Source of the DNA: Galeopsis tetrahit
Lineage: Eukaryota; Streptophyta; Magnoliopsida; Lamiales; Lamiaceae
Length of the DNA stretch: 64,000 nucleotides
Assembly (NCBI GenBank): GCA_963675135.1
Contig: OY776123.1
Coordinates: 7,442,501-7,506,500, forward strand
Direction: 5' to 3'
Below the pieces are notes generated by a model that made no database searches, was not told where the DNA came from, and saw only the letters and a program-made list of their open reading frames with translations. The position numbers and the translations under genes were made by a program. Of the stretch, positions 24,357 through 36,096 are shown piece by piece. Position 1 is the first letter of the stretch, and each line of letters starts with the position of its first letter.

Positions 24357-25796
24357 TTTTTAAAATTAACTACCTCCTTTAATTATGACACATAAGCCAA
24401 ATTAACCACAAAATGACACATAAGCCAAATTAACCACAAGATGACACATCATCAATTTAAACTCCATATTAGTATATAAGGGGATTCTATATTATAGGAG
24501 TAGTGTATTATGTATATATAACAAATTTGTTAATCTTGTAAAATAATATAATTATTTATATAATAAATATGTATAAAATTATATAATAAGTTTTACATAT
24601 ATATTTTCGAGTTTTATTTTTTAAATACATTAAACTTATAAATTTAAAATAATTACAGAAAAAATTTAATTGAGATATAAGATAAAAGTAATTATAAAAT
24701 AAAATTAAATACACACCAATAAAAATACATTTTAGATTGTATTTTACTCAGAAGTACATTAAATCATTTAAAAATAAACAAAGTTAAGAATAAAATGAAT
24801 ACTACAATAAAGTTAAGTAAATAAAATAAAAATTATTTTAATTAGTCAATATTAATATAATAAAAATTTCAACATTTCATATCAACCATTTACAACACCT
24901 TAAATAAATAATTAATTATGAAGAAAATTCAATAGTTAATAGGAATATAATATTTTGAAATAGTTTAGGGATCATATCTTACTCAACCAATAACTTAATT
25001 ACACATCATACTTTTTAAAATTAACAACCTCCTTAAATTATGACACATAAGCCAAATTAACCACAAAATGACACATAAGCCAAATTAACCACAAGATGAC
25101 ACATCATCAATTTAAACTCCCTATTAGTATATAAGGGGATTCTATATTATAGGAGTAGTGTATTATGTATATATAACAAATTTGTTAATCTTGTAAAATA
25201 ATATAATTATTTATATAATAAATATGTATAAAATTATATAATAAGTTTTACATATATATTTTCGAGTTTTATTTTTTAAATACATTAAACTTATAAATTT
25301 AAAATAATTACAGAAAAAATTTAATTGAGATATAAGATAAAAGTAATTATAAAATAAAATTAAATACACACCAATAAAAATACATTTTAGATTGTATTTT
25401 ACTCAGAAGTACATTAAATCATTTAAAAATAAACAAAGTTAAGAATAAAATGAATACTACAATAAAGTTAAGTAAATAAAATAAAAATTATTTTAATTAG
25501 TCAATATTAATATAATAAAAATTTCAACATTTCATATCAACCATTTACAACACCTTAAATAAATAATTAATTAGGAAGAAAATTCAATAGTTAATAGGAA
25601 TATAATGTTTTGAAATAGTTTAGGGATCATATCTTACTCAACCAATAACTTAATTACACATCATACTTTTTAAAATTAACAACCTCCTTAAATTATGACA
25701 CATAAGCCAAATTAACCACAAAATGACACATAAGCCAAATTAACCACAAGATGACACATCATCAATTTAAACTCCCTATTAGTATATAAGGGGATT
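24357..25796 (-). repeat. Tandem ~655-bp repeat of the Helitron 5' end
   Basis: Two full ~655-bp units (from about 24357 and 25011) and a ~130-bp third (from about 25667) are nearly identical; the same GACACATAAGCC site occurs at 24388, 25042 and 25698. Each unit includes the Helitron 5' terminus (TATTAGTATATAAGGGGATT on +), and each carries an internal ~33-bp duplication. No coding capacity is seen. Confidence 0.92.
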
Positions 25797-26379
25797 TTTG
25801 TGATTTTGAATCTTGATTTAAAGTTGAATTGAATTCGTAAATTTTTAGTTATCACATTTTTAATTACAATTCAATTTAAAAAATTAAAAAAATAGTTTTT
25901 TAAAAGCCCGCGGTCCAACCCGCCCCGTCCGCGGTCCAACCCGCCAAAACCCACGACCCATACGGTCTGGTCTATACGGACCCGCTTTTTAAACGGACCT
26001 AAATTACTCAACTCAACCCACCTTTTTTTATACGCGGGGGCGGGCCGACCTAACGGGCCTAGCCCATTTTGAAAGCTCTAATTATGATATTGTTTGTACT
26101 ATGAAATTAATAAAAGGTTTGAAATAGAGATAACCGTCCGCTTGTTACCAAACATAGATATGACAGTACATGTGGGCATGAGGTGTTCTCTTCTCATTTA
26201 TGGACTACAGCGCCTACAACACAATAAAAATGAACCCTGCATGACAAGAGGTAAATAAGTTTTACGGCAATATTCTCTTTCAAATAATGACAATCAATTT
26301 ATATTATTTAGCTAGATTCGTCTTCTCCATAATATATAAATCTTGTACTTATGGGATTGATGTAGACATGGAAAGATTA

Positions 26380-26598
26380 TACTCTCTCCGTTCCACCTTA
26401 ACTTTCACACCTATTTTTTCTATCCTTTAGAAACTCCACCGTACAATATTACATTTAATGTAATTATTTTTATGGTACATATATACATATAAGTCCATTC
26501 ATTTACTTCTTTTTTTATAAAATTATATCTTAAAATTTTATTTATTATAATATTTTTAAAAAAGTAAGTATGAAAGTTTTTCTGGGACAGAGGGAATA
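26380..26598. mobile_element. Stowaway MITE
   Basis: Left end TACTCTCTCCGTTCCACCTT, right end TTTTTCTGGGACAGAGGGAATA, with inner match AACTTTCAC / TATGAAAGTT and TA at the edges. AT-rich, ~220 bp. The open frame on the minus strand here is not a gene. Confidence 0.78.
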
Positions 26599-26950
26599 AT
26601 AAAGATAAACATAGGAAACTCAAATATGTTAATTCACATAGAATAATTTCGAGGAGTTGATCTAGTGATGTATGTTTAGAATTTAGGAGTGTGTTCCTCT
26701 CACTACAAAATAATGGAGAAATGGGGACGGGTAAGGCATCGGATCTGCCGTCCCCAATGATGAAGGCAACGGCAAAGGCATCGGCAGTGTGCCGATGCCA
26801 ATATGCTCGATGCTATTTAAATGGCATCGGATTTGGGGAAAATCGTTGCCTTTTGGCATCGGGGGGACAGCCGATGCCAAATTGCATCGGGCCCACTGCC
26901 GATGCCTTTTCGCATCGGGGACAGCCGATGCCATTTTATTAACATTTAAA

Positions 26951-27110
26951 AAAGACGAATCTGGGTTTCGAACCCACGTATCGAGGCCACCAACACCCAC
27001 CCCCACCGCTGGGCCACCCCAATTCTCGGAAACCTGGCATTTTTCGCGAATTGTGGGGTTCAAACTCGGGACCTCGCGGTCTCGAAGGCTTTTGACCGCC
27101 CCCTGTGTGT
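26951..27110 (-). other. tRNA-like stretches inside CACTA B
   Basis: On the minus strand GTGGCCCAGCGG (27017-27006) resembles an A box and GTGGGTTCGAAACCC (26977-26963) a B box. A second B-box-like GAGTTTGAACCCC lies at about 27067-27055. No clean cloverleaf could be drawn, so this is a tRNA-derived or SINE-like remnant about 260-400 bp from the left end of the element. Confidence 0.45.
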
Positions 27111-28294
27111 CGTTTAGGCTAGGAGCTTTTAGTCGATATGTTGTGAATGCAATTAATATATATTCAATTTAATTTGAGTTTTTAATTCTTTAATTAATTC
27201 AATCCATTCTAACTTTAATTGTTGCTTATTAAATTATTTATCAAAGCATATCATAATTATTTCTAAATTATGTTTTTCAAATTAACTAAATTATGTTTTT
27301 CAAATTAAATAATTTAATTTCGATATCAATTCACACTATTTAATTTATTCTAATCCTCAATTTACAACATTTAAATTCATTCTAATTTTTAATTTCACAA
27401 CATTATAATTACATACTCCGTACAACATTGAATATAATTATTTTCACTTATACATTTAAATTTATTATAATCACATCATTTAAATTCATTCTAATTTTCA
27501 ATTCACAACATTAAATATATATAATTATTTTCACTTATCCATTTAAAAATATGAATTCACTTATCCATTTAATTAAAAATATTTTCATCTATTATAAAAT
27601 TATTCTCTAGTTCATTTTCAATTAAAATACACTTATCTAATACGGAGTACTAGTGAATACTTTTTTTTTTTAATTGCAGAGAATAAGCTTGATTAATTTC
27701 CTAATTGTTGTAGTATATTATATATAATGTTCGTTTCACTCTGATCAGGAGTAATGCTAAATTCATAAGTCATACTCACGTAACTATCAAAATCCACGCA
27801 AATATACATGACATATATATATATATAGAAATGATATTGAGCTCATATAATGGCTCCCTATGGAGTCAAATGATGATGTGTCATTATCTACATCATTATA
27901 TTTACTTACATAATTAACACTATTTTATGGAAATTTAAAAAATTAAAGGATATTCCTATAAAATTAGGAAACGTAGGACAAAGATACCATAATCAAGATT
28001 ATCAATGCTAATTATTTTGATTTTTTAATTAATCAAGATTAATTATTTTGATTTTTTAATTAATCAAGATTAATTATTTTAAGATTTTTTAAAATTATTT
28101 ATTAACGTATTTATTATCAGTATATAATTATTAAATTAAAAAAAAACCATACATTTATATATATAATTTTTTTAATAACAAAAAAATTAAAATTAAAGTT
28201 ATAAAAATAATTAATTGAAAAATAATGACTACATTAATTAAACTAAATCATAAGCTCTAAACTCTAAACTCTAAAAAAAATCATAATTTTCAAT

Positions 28295-28380
28295 TTTAGG
28301 GTTTCAGGGTTTAGGGTTAAGAGGTTTAGGGTTTTAGGATTTTAGGGTTTAGGGTTTTAGAGGTTTAGGGTTTAGGGTTG
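28295..28380 (+). repeat. Telomere-like TTTAGGG tract in CACTA B
   Basis: Degenerate tandem TTTAGGG/TTTTAGGG units similar to those at 4361-4484, ending in GGGGGGCGCGG. It lies directly before the right subterminal repeats of the transposon. Confidence 0.75.
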
Positions 28381-28679
28381 GGGGGCGCGGCTGTTACATT
28401 CTGGAAGAGAGGGGTTTGACCGATTTATACTCATTTAGGGCGACGGGTAAGGCATCGGGCCCACTGCCGATGCCATTTTGCATCGGGGGGCCGTTACCAA
28501 ATGGCATCGGGGCCCACTGCCGATGTCATTTTGCATCGGCCATTAAATGCCGATGCCATTTCGCATCGGGGCCCACTGCCGATGCCATTTTGCATCGGCC
28601 ATTAAATGCTGATGCCATTTCGCATCGGCCCGCCTGCCGTTGCCAATTGACGTTGCCTTTTGGGCAATATTTTGTAGTG

Positions 28680-28986
28680 TCTCTAAGATACAAACAATTT
28701 ATATGGGACCAGTCTATATAGAGCGCAAAACTCTGGCTTTAAACGGGACCCCTGCAAGTGGACGGTGAGATTGGTTCTCGACATTTGTCTATCCTTGGAC
28801 CGGTACCCAAGACTTAAAAAAAAAATATCATAAAAGAGATGTATAAAGTGTAATTGGTTGCATCTATACAATTGAAATTGAGTTTCAATTAATTGAGATA
28901 AATGTCGAATCAAAGATTAAATTGAGTAAATTGAGCATTAAAATTCAAGTATATCTATACACTCAATTGTATATGCGAATTCATTA
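28680..28986. other. Intergenic
   Basis: No gene or element is recognised between CACTA B and the next MITE. The short minus-strand frame here has no domain. Confidence 0.35.
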
Positions 28987-29224
28987 AGTCTAGTATGCAC
29001 TCGAGTGCATGTTATGCACCCTAGTCCATGTTGCACTTTTCAGTTTTATCGACTTACACTTTTTGATAAATGGTGTTGCACTTTTCAATTATTATTAAAA
29101 ATGTTATTATACAGTTTAATAATTGAAAAGTGCAACATCATTTACAGAAAAGTGTAAGTCAGTAAAACTGAAAAGTGCAACATGGACTAGGGTGCATAAC
29201 ATGCACTCGAGTGCATAGCAGACC
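28987..29224. mobile_element. MITE family G, copy 2
   Basis: Same ends and arms as the copy at 8645: left AGTCTAGTATGCACTCGAGT, right ACTCGAGTGCATAGCAGACC. Both copies share AAAAGTGCAACA and GACTAGGGTGCA. The ~238-bp hairpin has no coding content. Confidence 0.82.
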
Positions 29225-32200
29225 AACCCATGAGAATTTGTTCTTTTTATAATACTATACAAATCTAGAAATCCTAACGTCAAAAGATACTTTAAAATAA
29301 AGTACAATAAATCAAAACAATTCATACACATATACATATATATTTGTGAGATTAGTTTTATACATGCGACATCAGATCGAGATTTTCACCTTAATATTAT
29401 ATTATGTTGAGCCTCCACAAATTCACATATGAGACGGGAATTTTTACTCAAAAATATTTTGGATCAAGGTAAGACAAATACAAATCTAATCAAGGTAATA
29501 CTTAACAGTAATATGTATTGACAAAAAACTAGATTAAGAAAATTGACAAGTATCGCTATATATTGACAATACAATTGGATTCAATACTTAAACCTATATA
29601 ATTGAAATTGAACTTCAATAATTTGGGTTAAATGTTAGGATCAAATATTAAATTAGATAAATTGAACATTAAAATCCAAATGTGTACTCAATTAAATGAT
29701 AGAATTTGTCATATACTCTGCATATAAACTTAATTAACTGGATTGAGAAGTTTGGGGCAATTAATTCACCAATGGAATTGGGTTTAAACCTAATTGCACT
29801 TTTTGTTTCAAATGATCAACTCGGTAAAAGTAGTTAGAAACAAAAATTATTTCGTGACATGAACTCGATCAAGATCGAATCATGACTATATCCCAAACAT
29901 TAGTCGAGATCGAAGTATCCTGAATTTGATCAAGAGACAACCACTAAATGTAAATTAGAGATGATAATAAGTATGGAAATGTACATGACCAAATTCAGGT
30001 CCGCATTGAATTCGTTCAGTATGGGTCGGATGTAGATCTGAGACAGGTCGTTATTTTTGCGAACCTACCCTGCCAAGCCGTCTTCGAATCTGCTTTACAT
30101 CACTTGTAAATTTTATGAATATACAAATATTTTATATTGGTGAGTTTCATAAGAAATTCATTGAATTCGAGTTCCAAAATTTTGAAAACCCTTTAGCCCT
30201 CACCTATTTGTTAACGTGGAGAGAGAATGGAGATGGATAATTGGAGGTTAGGTCTTTTCAAATTTAAATAACTTTTAGCCCCACCTAGCTATTTAAAATC
30301 TTTTCCCTCGCCTATTAATTTGTTAACGTTATGCTACTATTATTTGTTATTGAGTCATTAAACTTCCTTAAATTAATTGAAGTTTAATTTTAGCCTCACC
30401 TATATCATTGAGTTGGATCAAACTAGAGCCAAATAGCTAGGTACCACCATAAGCCCCTATCACATAGTCTAATTACTCACTACATGCAGCTAGCTAGCTA
30501 GCTAGTCACACATTCCTCTATATAAAAATGTTAAATTTCATCTTTTATTCGTATATTAATGTTGATATGATCACTTGTCACATACAATTATTTTGAATTT
30601 AAAATCTTGGGTAAAACATATCTGCATACTTAAGGTTTGATAATACAGTAAAGATCTAATCTTGTGTGAGACGGTCTAACATAATTTAATTAGACAAGTC
30701 ATTTTTTACACTCTAGCTAAAAGAAATGGTGTTAATTTGTGATCCATTTTACCGTGAGATCGTTTCACACAAATGTTTATCTAGAGTAAATTGAACGATA
30801 AAATCTCTAGACTATTTTGATTTACATGGTAGGATCGGGTTTTGATCAATCGATTGATCCCACTTTTTTGTGACCATTCACCTAACTATGCTTGTTATAA
30901 AACTGAATTAAAACATTAAGACCATGTTTGATAATTTAGATTAATTCCATCTCATCTTTTATAGTTTGTTTGATAAATTAAATTAAGGGTACGTTATACT
31001 TTTAAATGTATATATAAAGTATAGATATTATTCTAATCTTCCGTCTACTCAGTATTTGCTATTAAGCATTGTCTAATGATATAGGTAGCGGAGTAGTGTC
31101 ATTGAACCCAATTAACCTATCTTTCGGCAAGATTAGTCCATAGTGGAGACCACGTTTTCAACATATATATATTACGATAGTAATTAATTAATTAATTATG
31201 ACTAGTGGGAGCTGATTTGTTAAGTTGTAACACTATTATTTTAATCCAAAAAACGCCTAAGTTCATTGTTACATTAATAGTTGCATGCAAATAAATAAAA
31301 GGGTAGCGAAGACAAAGGGGGTTTGCCTACGCAATTTAGGCAAAACTAGTCATCAAATCAACGTATTTAACCACAACCAAGTTTTTAGCTTTTGTTTTAG
31401 GGGCCACAGAATATATATTAATTAGTCCCTAATTAGTCTTATTAATGGGCCTTCTAATCAAGAATACTACTTTCCATCGTAAGCTAGCTAGCTAAGCAGC
31501 TGTTAGGAAGTTGCGCCATCAATTCACAACCACTATTTCCACAAACTTGTGTTTTCCATCTTCATACCCAAAAGCTTCATATATCTTCAAACAGTGTGTA
31601 GCGCACTGTAAAAAAGTCATTTTAATTCTTTTTTATATATATAAAGTTAACCACTAATTCTTTGTTTATTTTATTTTTAGTCCATGTGATATTAATATTG
31701 ATAAATAATGAGATGATATGCAACACCAGGTTAATTAATTAATTAGACAAAACCTTGTAACAAAAGATATATACGGCTCCAATGAGAATGTTGTATCAAT
31801 CCTTAATTATGTTTACTATCCTATTTTATTTCATTAATTATGAATATCTGATCCACACTTATATCCATATAAACATGATGACAAAAACTTTTAAGAATCC
31901 GAGTTCACTTTTTTTTTTTTTTTAAAGTATTATTGTTATGCTTACAAACCAATGTTATGCATATGAACTATATATCAAGGTTTAACCAATAAGCATTTTT
32001 TTTTTTAAAATAATGAAACTCTATATGATATTTAGTTCGTGTGTATAACAGTGACACTCGAAAATGAGAGTTGAGATAAACTTTGTGTTACACAAACTTG
32101 ATTAACTTCGCTCCTGACAATCGATTAGTCCACTCCAAATTTTAAGTTGAATTTTACCATATCCGTCTCTTGATTCATTTATTATGCAATTCTTTATATT

Positions 32201-32804
32201 TTAAAATAACAATTATATAATTAATTAACCCATGCCAATTGTGTGGTTAAGATTAAAGCACAACATAAAACATCGAGCTGTAAAAGGATTAAGATCTCAT
32301 TCCATTAAAATTTGACCTACTTTTCCGTAGAAAGGGAGATGAAAAAAGAGAAAATAAAAGAAAGAAAAGAGAGAGGAAAAAATCTCAAGAAAGAAAGAGA
32401 CAAATTCAGTACAAAAAAAATGAGTTTTTGTAACAAAATTTTTCTATAGCTAAAATATTTAATGGGAGGAAACTGGCTTTTAATGGCAAGTTCTCATTGA
32501 TTCGTAATTTACGTCATTAAAAGTTAAGTTAATTTAATTGTAGTGGTTTTGTTTTTTACATTCAAAAGGGGAGTGAGGGAGAAAGCGTGAATTAATAAAT
32601 TTTAAAAAATGGTTAAGTAATTGTAAGAATCAAGGATTTAAAGATAATGGTGACTGAATTCATGAAGAATTTAATTAGGGAAAAAAAAAAAAAAAAAAAA
32701 GTAGTATTGAGGGTGAAAATATTGTGAAGGTCAAGACAGTAAAATAGTGAAAAGATTAAATAAAAAGAGTATGGAATTAATATTAGTAAAAGGTTAGCGT
32801 AGGT
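29225..32804. other. Intergenic upstream of the MIF gene
   Basis: No gene is seen. A possible small MITE lies at about 30660-30776 (TTGTGTGAGACGGTCT facing GAGATCGTTTCACACAA). Repeated GCTAGCTAGCTAG occurs near 30488-30504 and again around 31480. A purine-rich block (32320-32400) and a poly-A run (32681-32700) precede the gene promoter. Confidence 0.4.
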
Positions 32805-32812
32805 GTATAAAT
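32805..32812 (+). promoter_or_regulatory. TATA box of the MIF gene
   Basis: TATAAATA lies about 170 bp upstream of the MIF start codon, in a good position for transcription starting near 32835-32845. The leader is then CT- and ATT-rich and apparently intronless. Confidence 0.6.
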
Positions 32813-32853
32813 AGAGGGTCCTAGGGTTAGGGTTTGGCCCTGCACCACCAAAA

Positions 32854-32889
32854 ATGAGCTACACTTTTTTCCCCATCTCATTGTCTTAA
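32854..32889 (+). other. Upstream ORF in the MIF leader
   Basis: An ATG in the context AAAAATGAGC opens an 11-codon frame (MSYTFFPISLS) that stops 88 nt before the MIF start codon. It would be the first ATG of the mRNA if transcription starts near the TATA box, so it may dampen translation. Whether the peptide is conserved is unknown. Confidence 0.45.
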
Positions 32890-32977
32890 TCCCAGTACCA
32901 TTCATCTACCTACCTAATTATCATTATTATTATTATTATTATTAATTATTCCAACAACAACAAAAGAGAGAAAAATC

Positions 32978-33265
32978 ATGAAGAAACGTCAACTTGTTTT
33001 GAAATCTAGTGGAGGCGGAGGAGGAGACGATCACGCCGCATCTCACAGTTCTGCAAATTCGTTAAGAACCGTCAGATACGCAGAGTGTCAGAAGAATCAC
33101 GCTGCCAATGTGGGGGGATACGCTGTGGACGGGTGCAGGGAGTTCATGCCATGTGGACAAGCGGGAACAAGTGGGGCCCTCACCTGCGCCGCCTGCGGCT
33201 GCCACCGCAACTACCATCGGAGGGAGGTGGACGGGGAGGCTTCCACCTGTGACTGTAATATGTAG
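32978..33265 (+). CDS. MIF: Mini zinc finger protein (MIF, ZF-HD family)
   Basis: A single-exon, 95-residue protein starts MKKRQLVLKSSGGGGG and contains the ZF-HD dimerisation-type zinc finger from about residue 32 to 81, with VRYAECQKNHAANVGGYAVD, GCREFMPCG and CAACGCHRNYHRRE visible. There is no homeodomain, and the length fits plant MIF proteins (about 80-105 residues). Family members bind ZF-HD homeodomain proteins and block their dimerisation, DNA binding or nuclear entry, and so act as small inhibitors in hormone and floral/meristem development. The ATG sits in AAATCATGAAG after a CAACAACAAC leader. All Cys/His ligands are present, so it looks functional. Which MIF paralogue it is cannot be decided here. 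Confidence 0.95.
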   Translation: MKKRQLVLKSSGGGGGDDHAASHSSANSLRTVRYAECQKNHAANVGGYAVDGCREFMPCGQAGTSGALTCAACGCHRNYHRREVDGEASTCDCNM

Positions 33266-36096
33266 ATGGAAGAAGGTATGTTTGTGCGTGGTGAGTGTGT
33301 GTTGTGTGTGTGAAAGTTTGGTGAATGAATGAATGAGTTAATGCGATGATGATGATGATGGGAAATTAGGCCTTTCTCAATTATTGGTTTTTTGGTTTCT
33401 TTCGTTATATATATATGTATGTAAGGGAAAAAAAAAATGAAAGAGATCGTTGTAAGAATTTAATTCTCTGGTTTGATCATGTGATAAAGGAGCTGTAAAT
33501 TTCCTGGTTTTAATTTAATTAATTATGCTTTCTTGCTGCATGGAAAACACTGTGATTTGTTTTGGGGACGTTTTTAAGAAATTTGCTTTGCAAGAACATT
33601 TGCAATTTGAATTTTTAATCTTACTTGCATATATCGGAAATGGTATTTTATGATTATAAAGACGTACAGGTGAATGAATTGTTTGTATATAGTTTTACCA
33701 ATCGGAACAGATTGAAATTTACTTTTACCTGAAATTCGAGAATCGGGGCGTGTTTAATACTACTACACAGCTGTGCTGTCTGTAGCTTTTAAATAAAAAG
33801 AGAATAATTATTCTTTTCTTTCTTTATATGATGTGATTTAACCTTGGCCGTGTGTACGTACGTTAGAGCTGGAACTAATATTGATGATGCATGCTACAAT
33901 TAATATCAGCCAGAAAAATTAATTAAATCATACTAATTAACTTTAATTAATTTGCTAGCTAGTTAAAGCAGTTTTTAGAACTGACTAATAAAGAACCCAA
34001 GGGAACATACATACATACATAACTAAAGCAGCAAATTAAAGTCGTCTCGTGTTTTTTTAATTTAATAATTAACTTGATTTTATTTATTCAATATTTTTTA
34101 ACTGCCCGGGGTTAATATTAATATTAATTTGAAGAAATATATGGAAATGGAAAAGAAATGGAATAAGTGGAGGAACATTAGAGATCATATTTGTGGTAAT
34201 GAAGAAAGAGGAAGGCAACAGCACTTAAAATTGTGCTCCTCCAAAACCATGCTCCATTTACTCTCGCATGTGTCATAGAGAGATATTTTATTATAACAAG
34301 TTAGGTATTGAGTATGGAAGGGAGCAAACCTTTAGGTATGTGTTAATTTTTTCAGGTATATGTCAAATCTCTACCGTCATTCTTTTTTAGTATATATAAC
34401 ACACACACACACCACTTCTCCAATGCATAAACCCTTTTAACTTTAATTTTTCAGTGTATATATTCATAAAAGCCCCCAACATACCATTTTTAAGTATAAA
34501 TTCAAATTCGATTTTTGTATTGTATAAACTACGATATGATTGAACTCAATTTTTGACATTAGTAATATTTTCCATTTTATCTTTGGTAAAATTATTTAGA
34601 TTCATTAAGATCGAAGCCTAGTTAGTCGAGTATTAATCAAATTCAAGTTAGATTTTGATGATTTTTTTTTCTGAGTAGATAGTTAGTTGGCTGACTATAC
34701 TTACATTTTTACATATACATATATAACCAAAATAACTGATGGGTACATCTTTAAACTTAATCGATCGATGATTAGGTACGAGAAAGATATATAAGGAGTT
34801 TGACAAAGTACAAATTCTTCAAAGTAAAATTAAACTAAAGTTTTTCCAGACAGGAACTTTCGAACATAAACATCAATTACATATATAGTATGTTACGTTT
34901 AGTGAAAGTGTTTCCGAGAAAAGTAAAAAAGAGAGTTCAATGAATTCTAATCTTGCTATATCATAGACCTTGACCTTGAAGGTGTTGCACACATTTAGAC
35001 AAAAAGAATTAATAAGATTATATTTCATGTGGATGCATATTGCACTTTCTGAATAATATCAACCCATCTTTTATTTTTCAAGTTTTACGGTTTAGTATAT
35101 GAAACGTCACGGTTTAGCATACAAAGTGTACATTATTGTGTTTAGTGATTTTAAAATAAACAATATAAAAAATTGGACTTTTTTAACTAATGACACTCTG
35201 GATGCTAGACTGTGACATTTCGTATATTAAAGAGTGATACTTTGGAGAAAAAAAGAGTCAATTGTAACCTCAAGAGAAACCTACTCTGAAATCAATTGTA
35301 GTTTCGATACTTTTGTTTGATATAGATTCTTAATATTGTACGATTTTTTTAATATTTTCTCAGAGATGGCTGAACTCGAAAAATATCTAACGGTAAAAGA
35401 AATATTTAATGTGTGAAGATGAATTAGAATTGGAAGTAATTAAATACTATTAGTATTAGGTAATGAAAGTAGAGTAATCAAAGTACTTATTTTCATTATG
35501 GTTACTATGTATCGAATGAGAATGACTCAATTCATTCATTTTCATTACCCAGTCTCATTATTCTCAAACAAGCAATTTTTAAATGGGTATTTTTACCTTT
35601 ATCATTCATGGCATATTACATTTAGTACTCTATAAACGTAACAAGCTTTTCGCGTCAATTCGGTGCAGCCGGTGTTGGGTTATACAGTACGTAGTATATT
35701 TATAACGAAGTAGGCTGTTTTGATTGTGTTGGGTACAACTAATAATATCATGATTTTTTGGCCCACGTGCTCTTTCTATTTTTTCTTTTTCTTTTACTTA
35801 TTACTCGTAAATATATAGTGATAACTGTCCCAAACACAATGAATTTGAATACAAAATAGTAACTCGTGAATGTCTAATTAGATTAATGGAGCAAATTATC
35901 TAAACATCACCTTTATTTTTATTTTTTTAATGTCAACGCTTTTTTTGATGCATTGTATAGTATGGTTTGTGAATTATTACACCAAATCATAATTTATGCA
36001 TTGCACATTTTTATAGCGACTACAAATTATTTTCTAATAAAGACGAAACAAGGAAGGGCCTAGTTAATTAGTGAAACACACATTAGAATAAAATAA
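33266..36096. other. MIF 3' flank and intergenic
   Basis: Starts with the MIF 3' untranslated region (GATGATGATGATG at 33344-33360; T-rich to about 33540). Beyond it is AT-rich intergenic DNA without a supported gene. Small CA repeats lie at 34402-34412 and CATA repeats at 34009-34021. Confidence 0.4.

Larger units (their letters stand above)
19084..25794 (-). mobile_element. Helitron (non-autonomous) inserted in the hAT element
   Basis: Read on the minus strand, the 3' end is CTAG at 19087-19084, preceded by an 11-nt spacer and a hairpin CCCGTGT-AAT-ACACGGG, and is followed by T. The 5' end is TCCCCTTATATACTAATAGG starting at 25794 and preceded by A. These are the standard Helitron features: TC start, CTRR end with hairpin, insertion between A and T, no target duplication. 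No Rep/helicase frame exists, so it is non-autonomous. A truncated copia element fills its middle. Confidence 0.8.
18445..26080. mobile_element. hAT-type element containing a Helitron and a copia fragment
   Basis: The left end reads TAGAGCTGTCAAAAAGGGCT and the right end AGCCCATTTTGAAAGCTCTA, with a perfect 8-bp target duplication ATTATGAT (18437-18444 and 26081-26088). Subterminal regions carry GC-rich repeats (GGCGGGCCGGTCC on the left, GCGGTCCAACCCGCC on the right). Without the Helitron it would be only about 925 bp, so it was a small non-autonomous hAT element before being filled. No hAT transposase is present. Confidence 0.88.
26701..28679. mobile_element. Non-autonomous CACTA transposon B
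   Basis: Begins CACTACAAAATAATGG, ends GGGCAATATTTTGTAGTG, flanked by the perfect 3-bp duplication TCT (26698-26700 and 28680-28682). GCATCGG/CCGATGCC repeats are dense in the first ~240 bp and the last ~250 bp. The 1.98-kb interior contains tRNA-like stretches, AT-rich filler, a 30-bp tandem repeat (28000-28090) and a telomere-like tract. No transposase. The open frames at its ends are made of the subterminal repeats. Confidence 0.93.

Noticed and set aside
26683..27172. Overlapping ~126-codon frames on both strands
   Set aside because: They consist of the GCATCGG subterminal repeats and the tRNA-like stretch of CACTA B.
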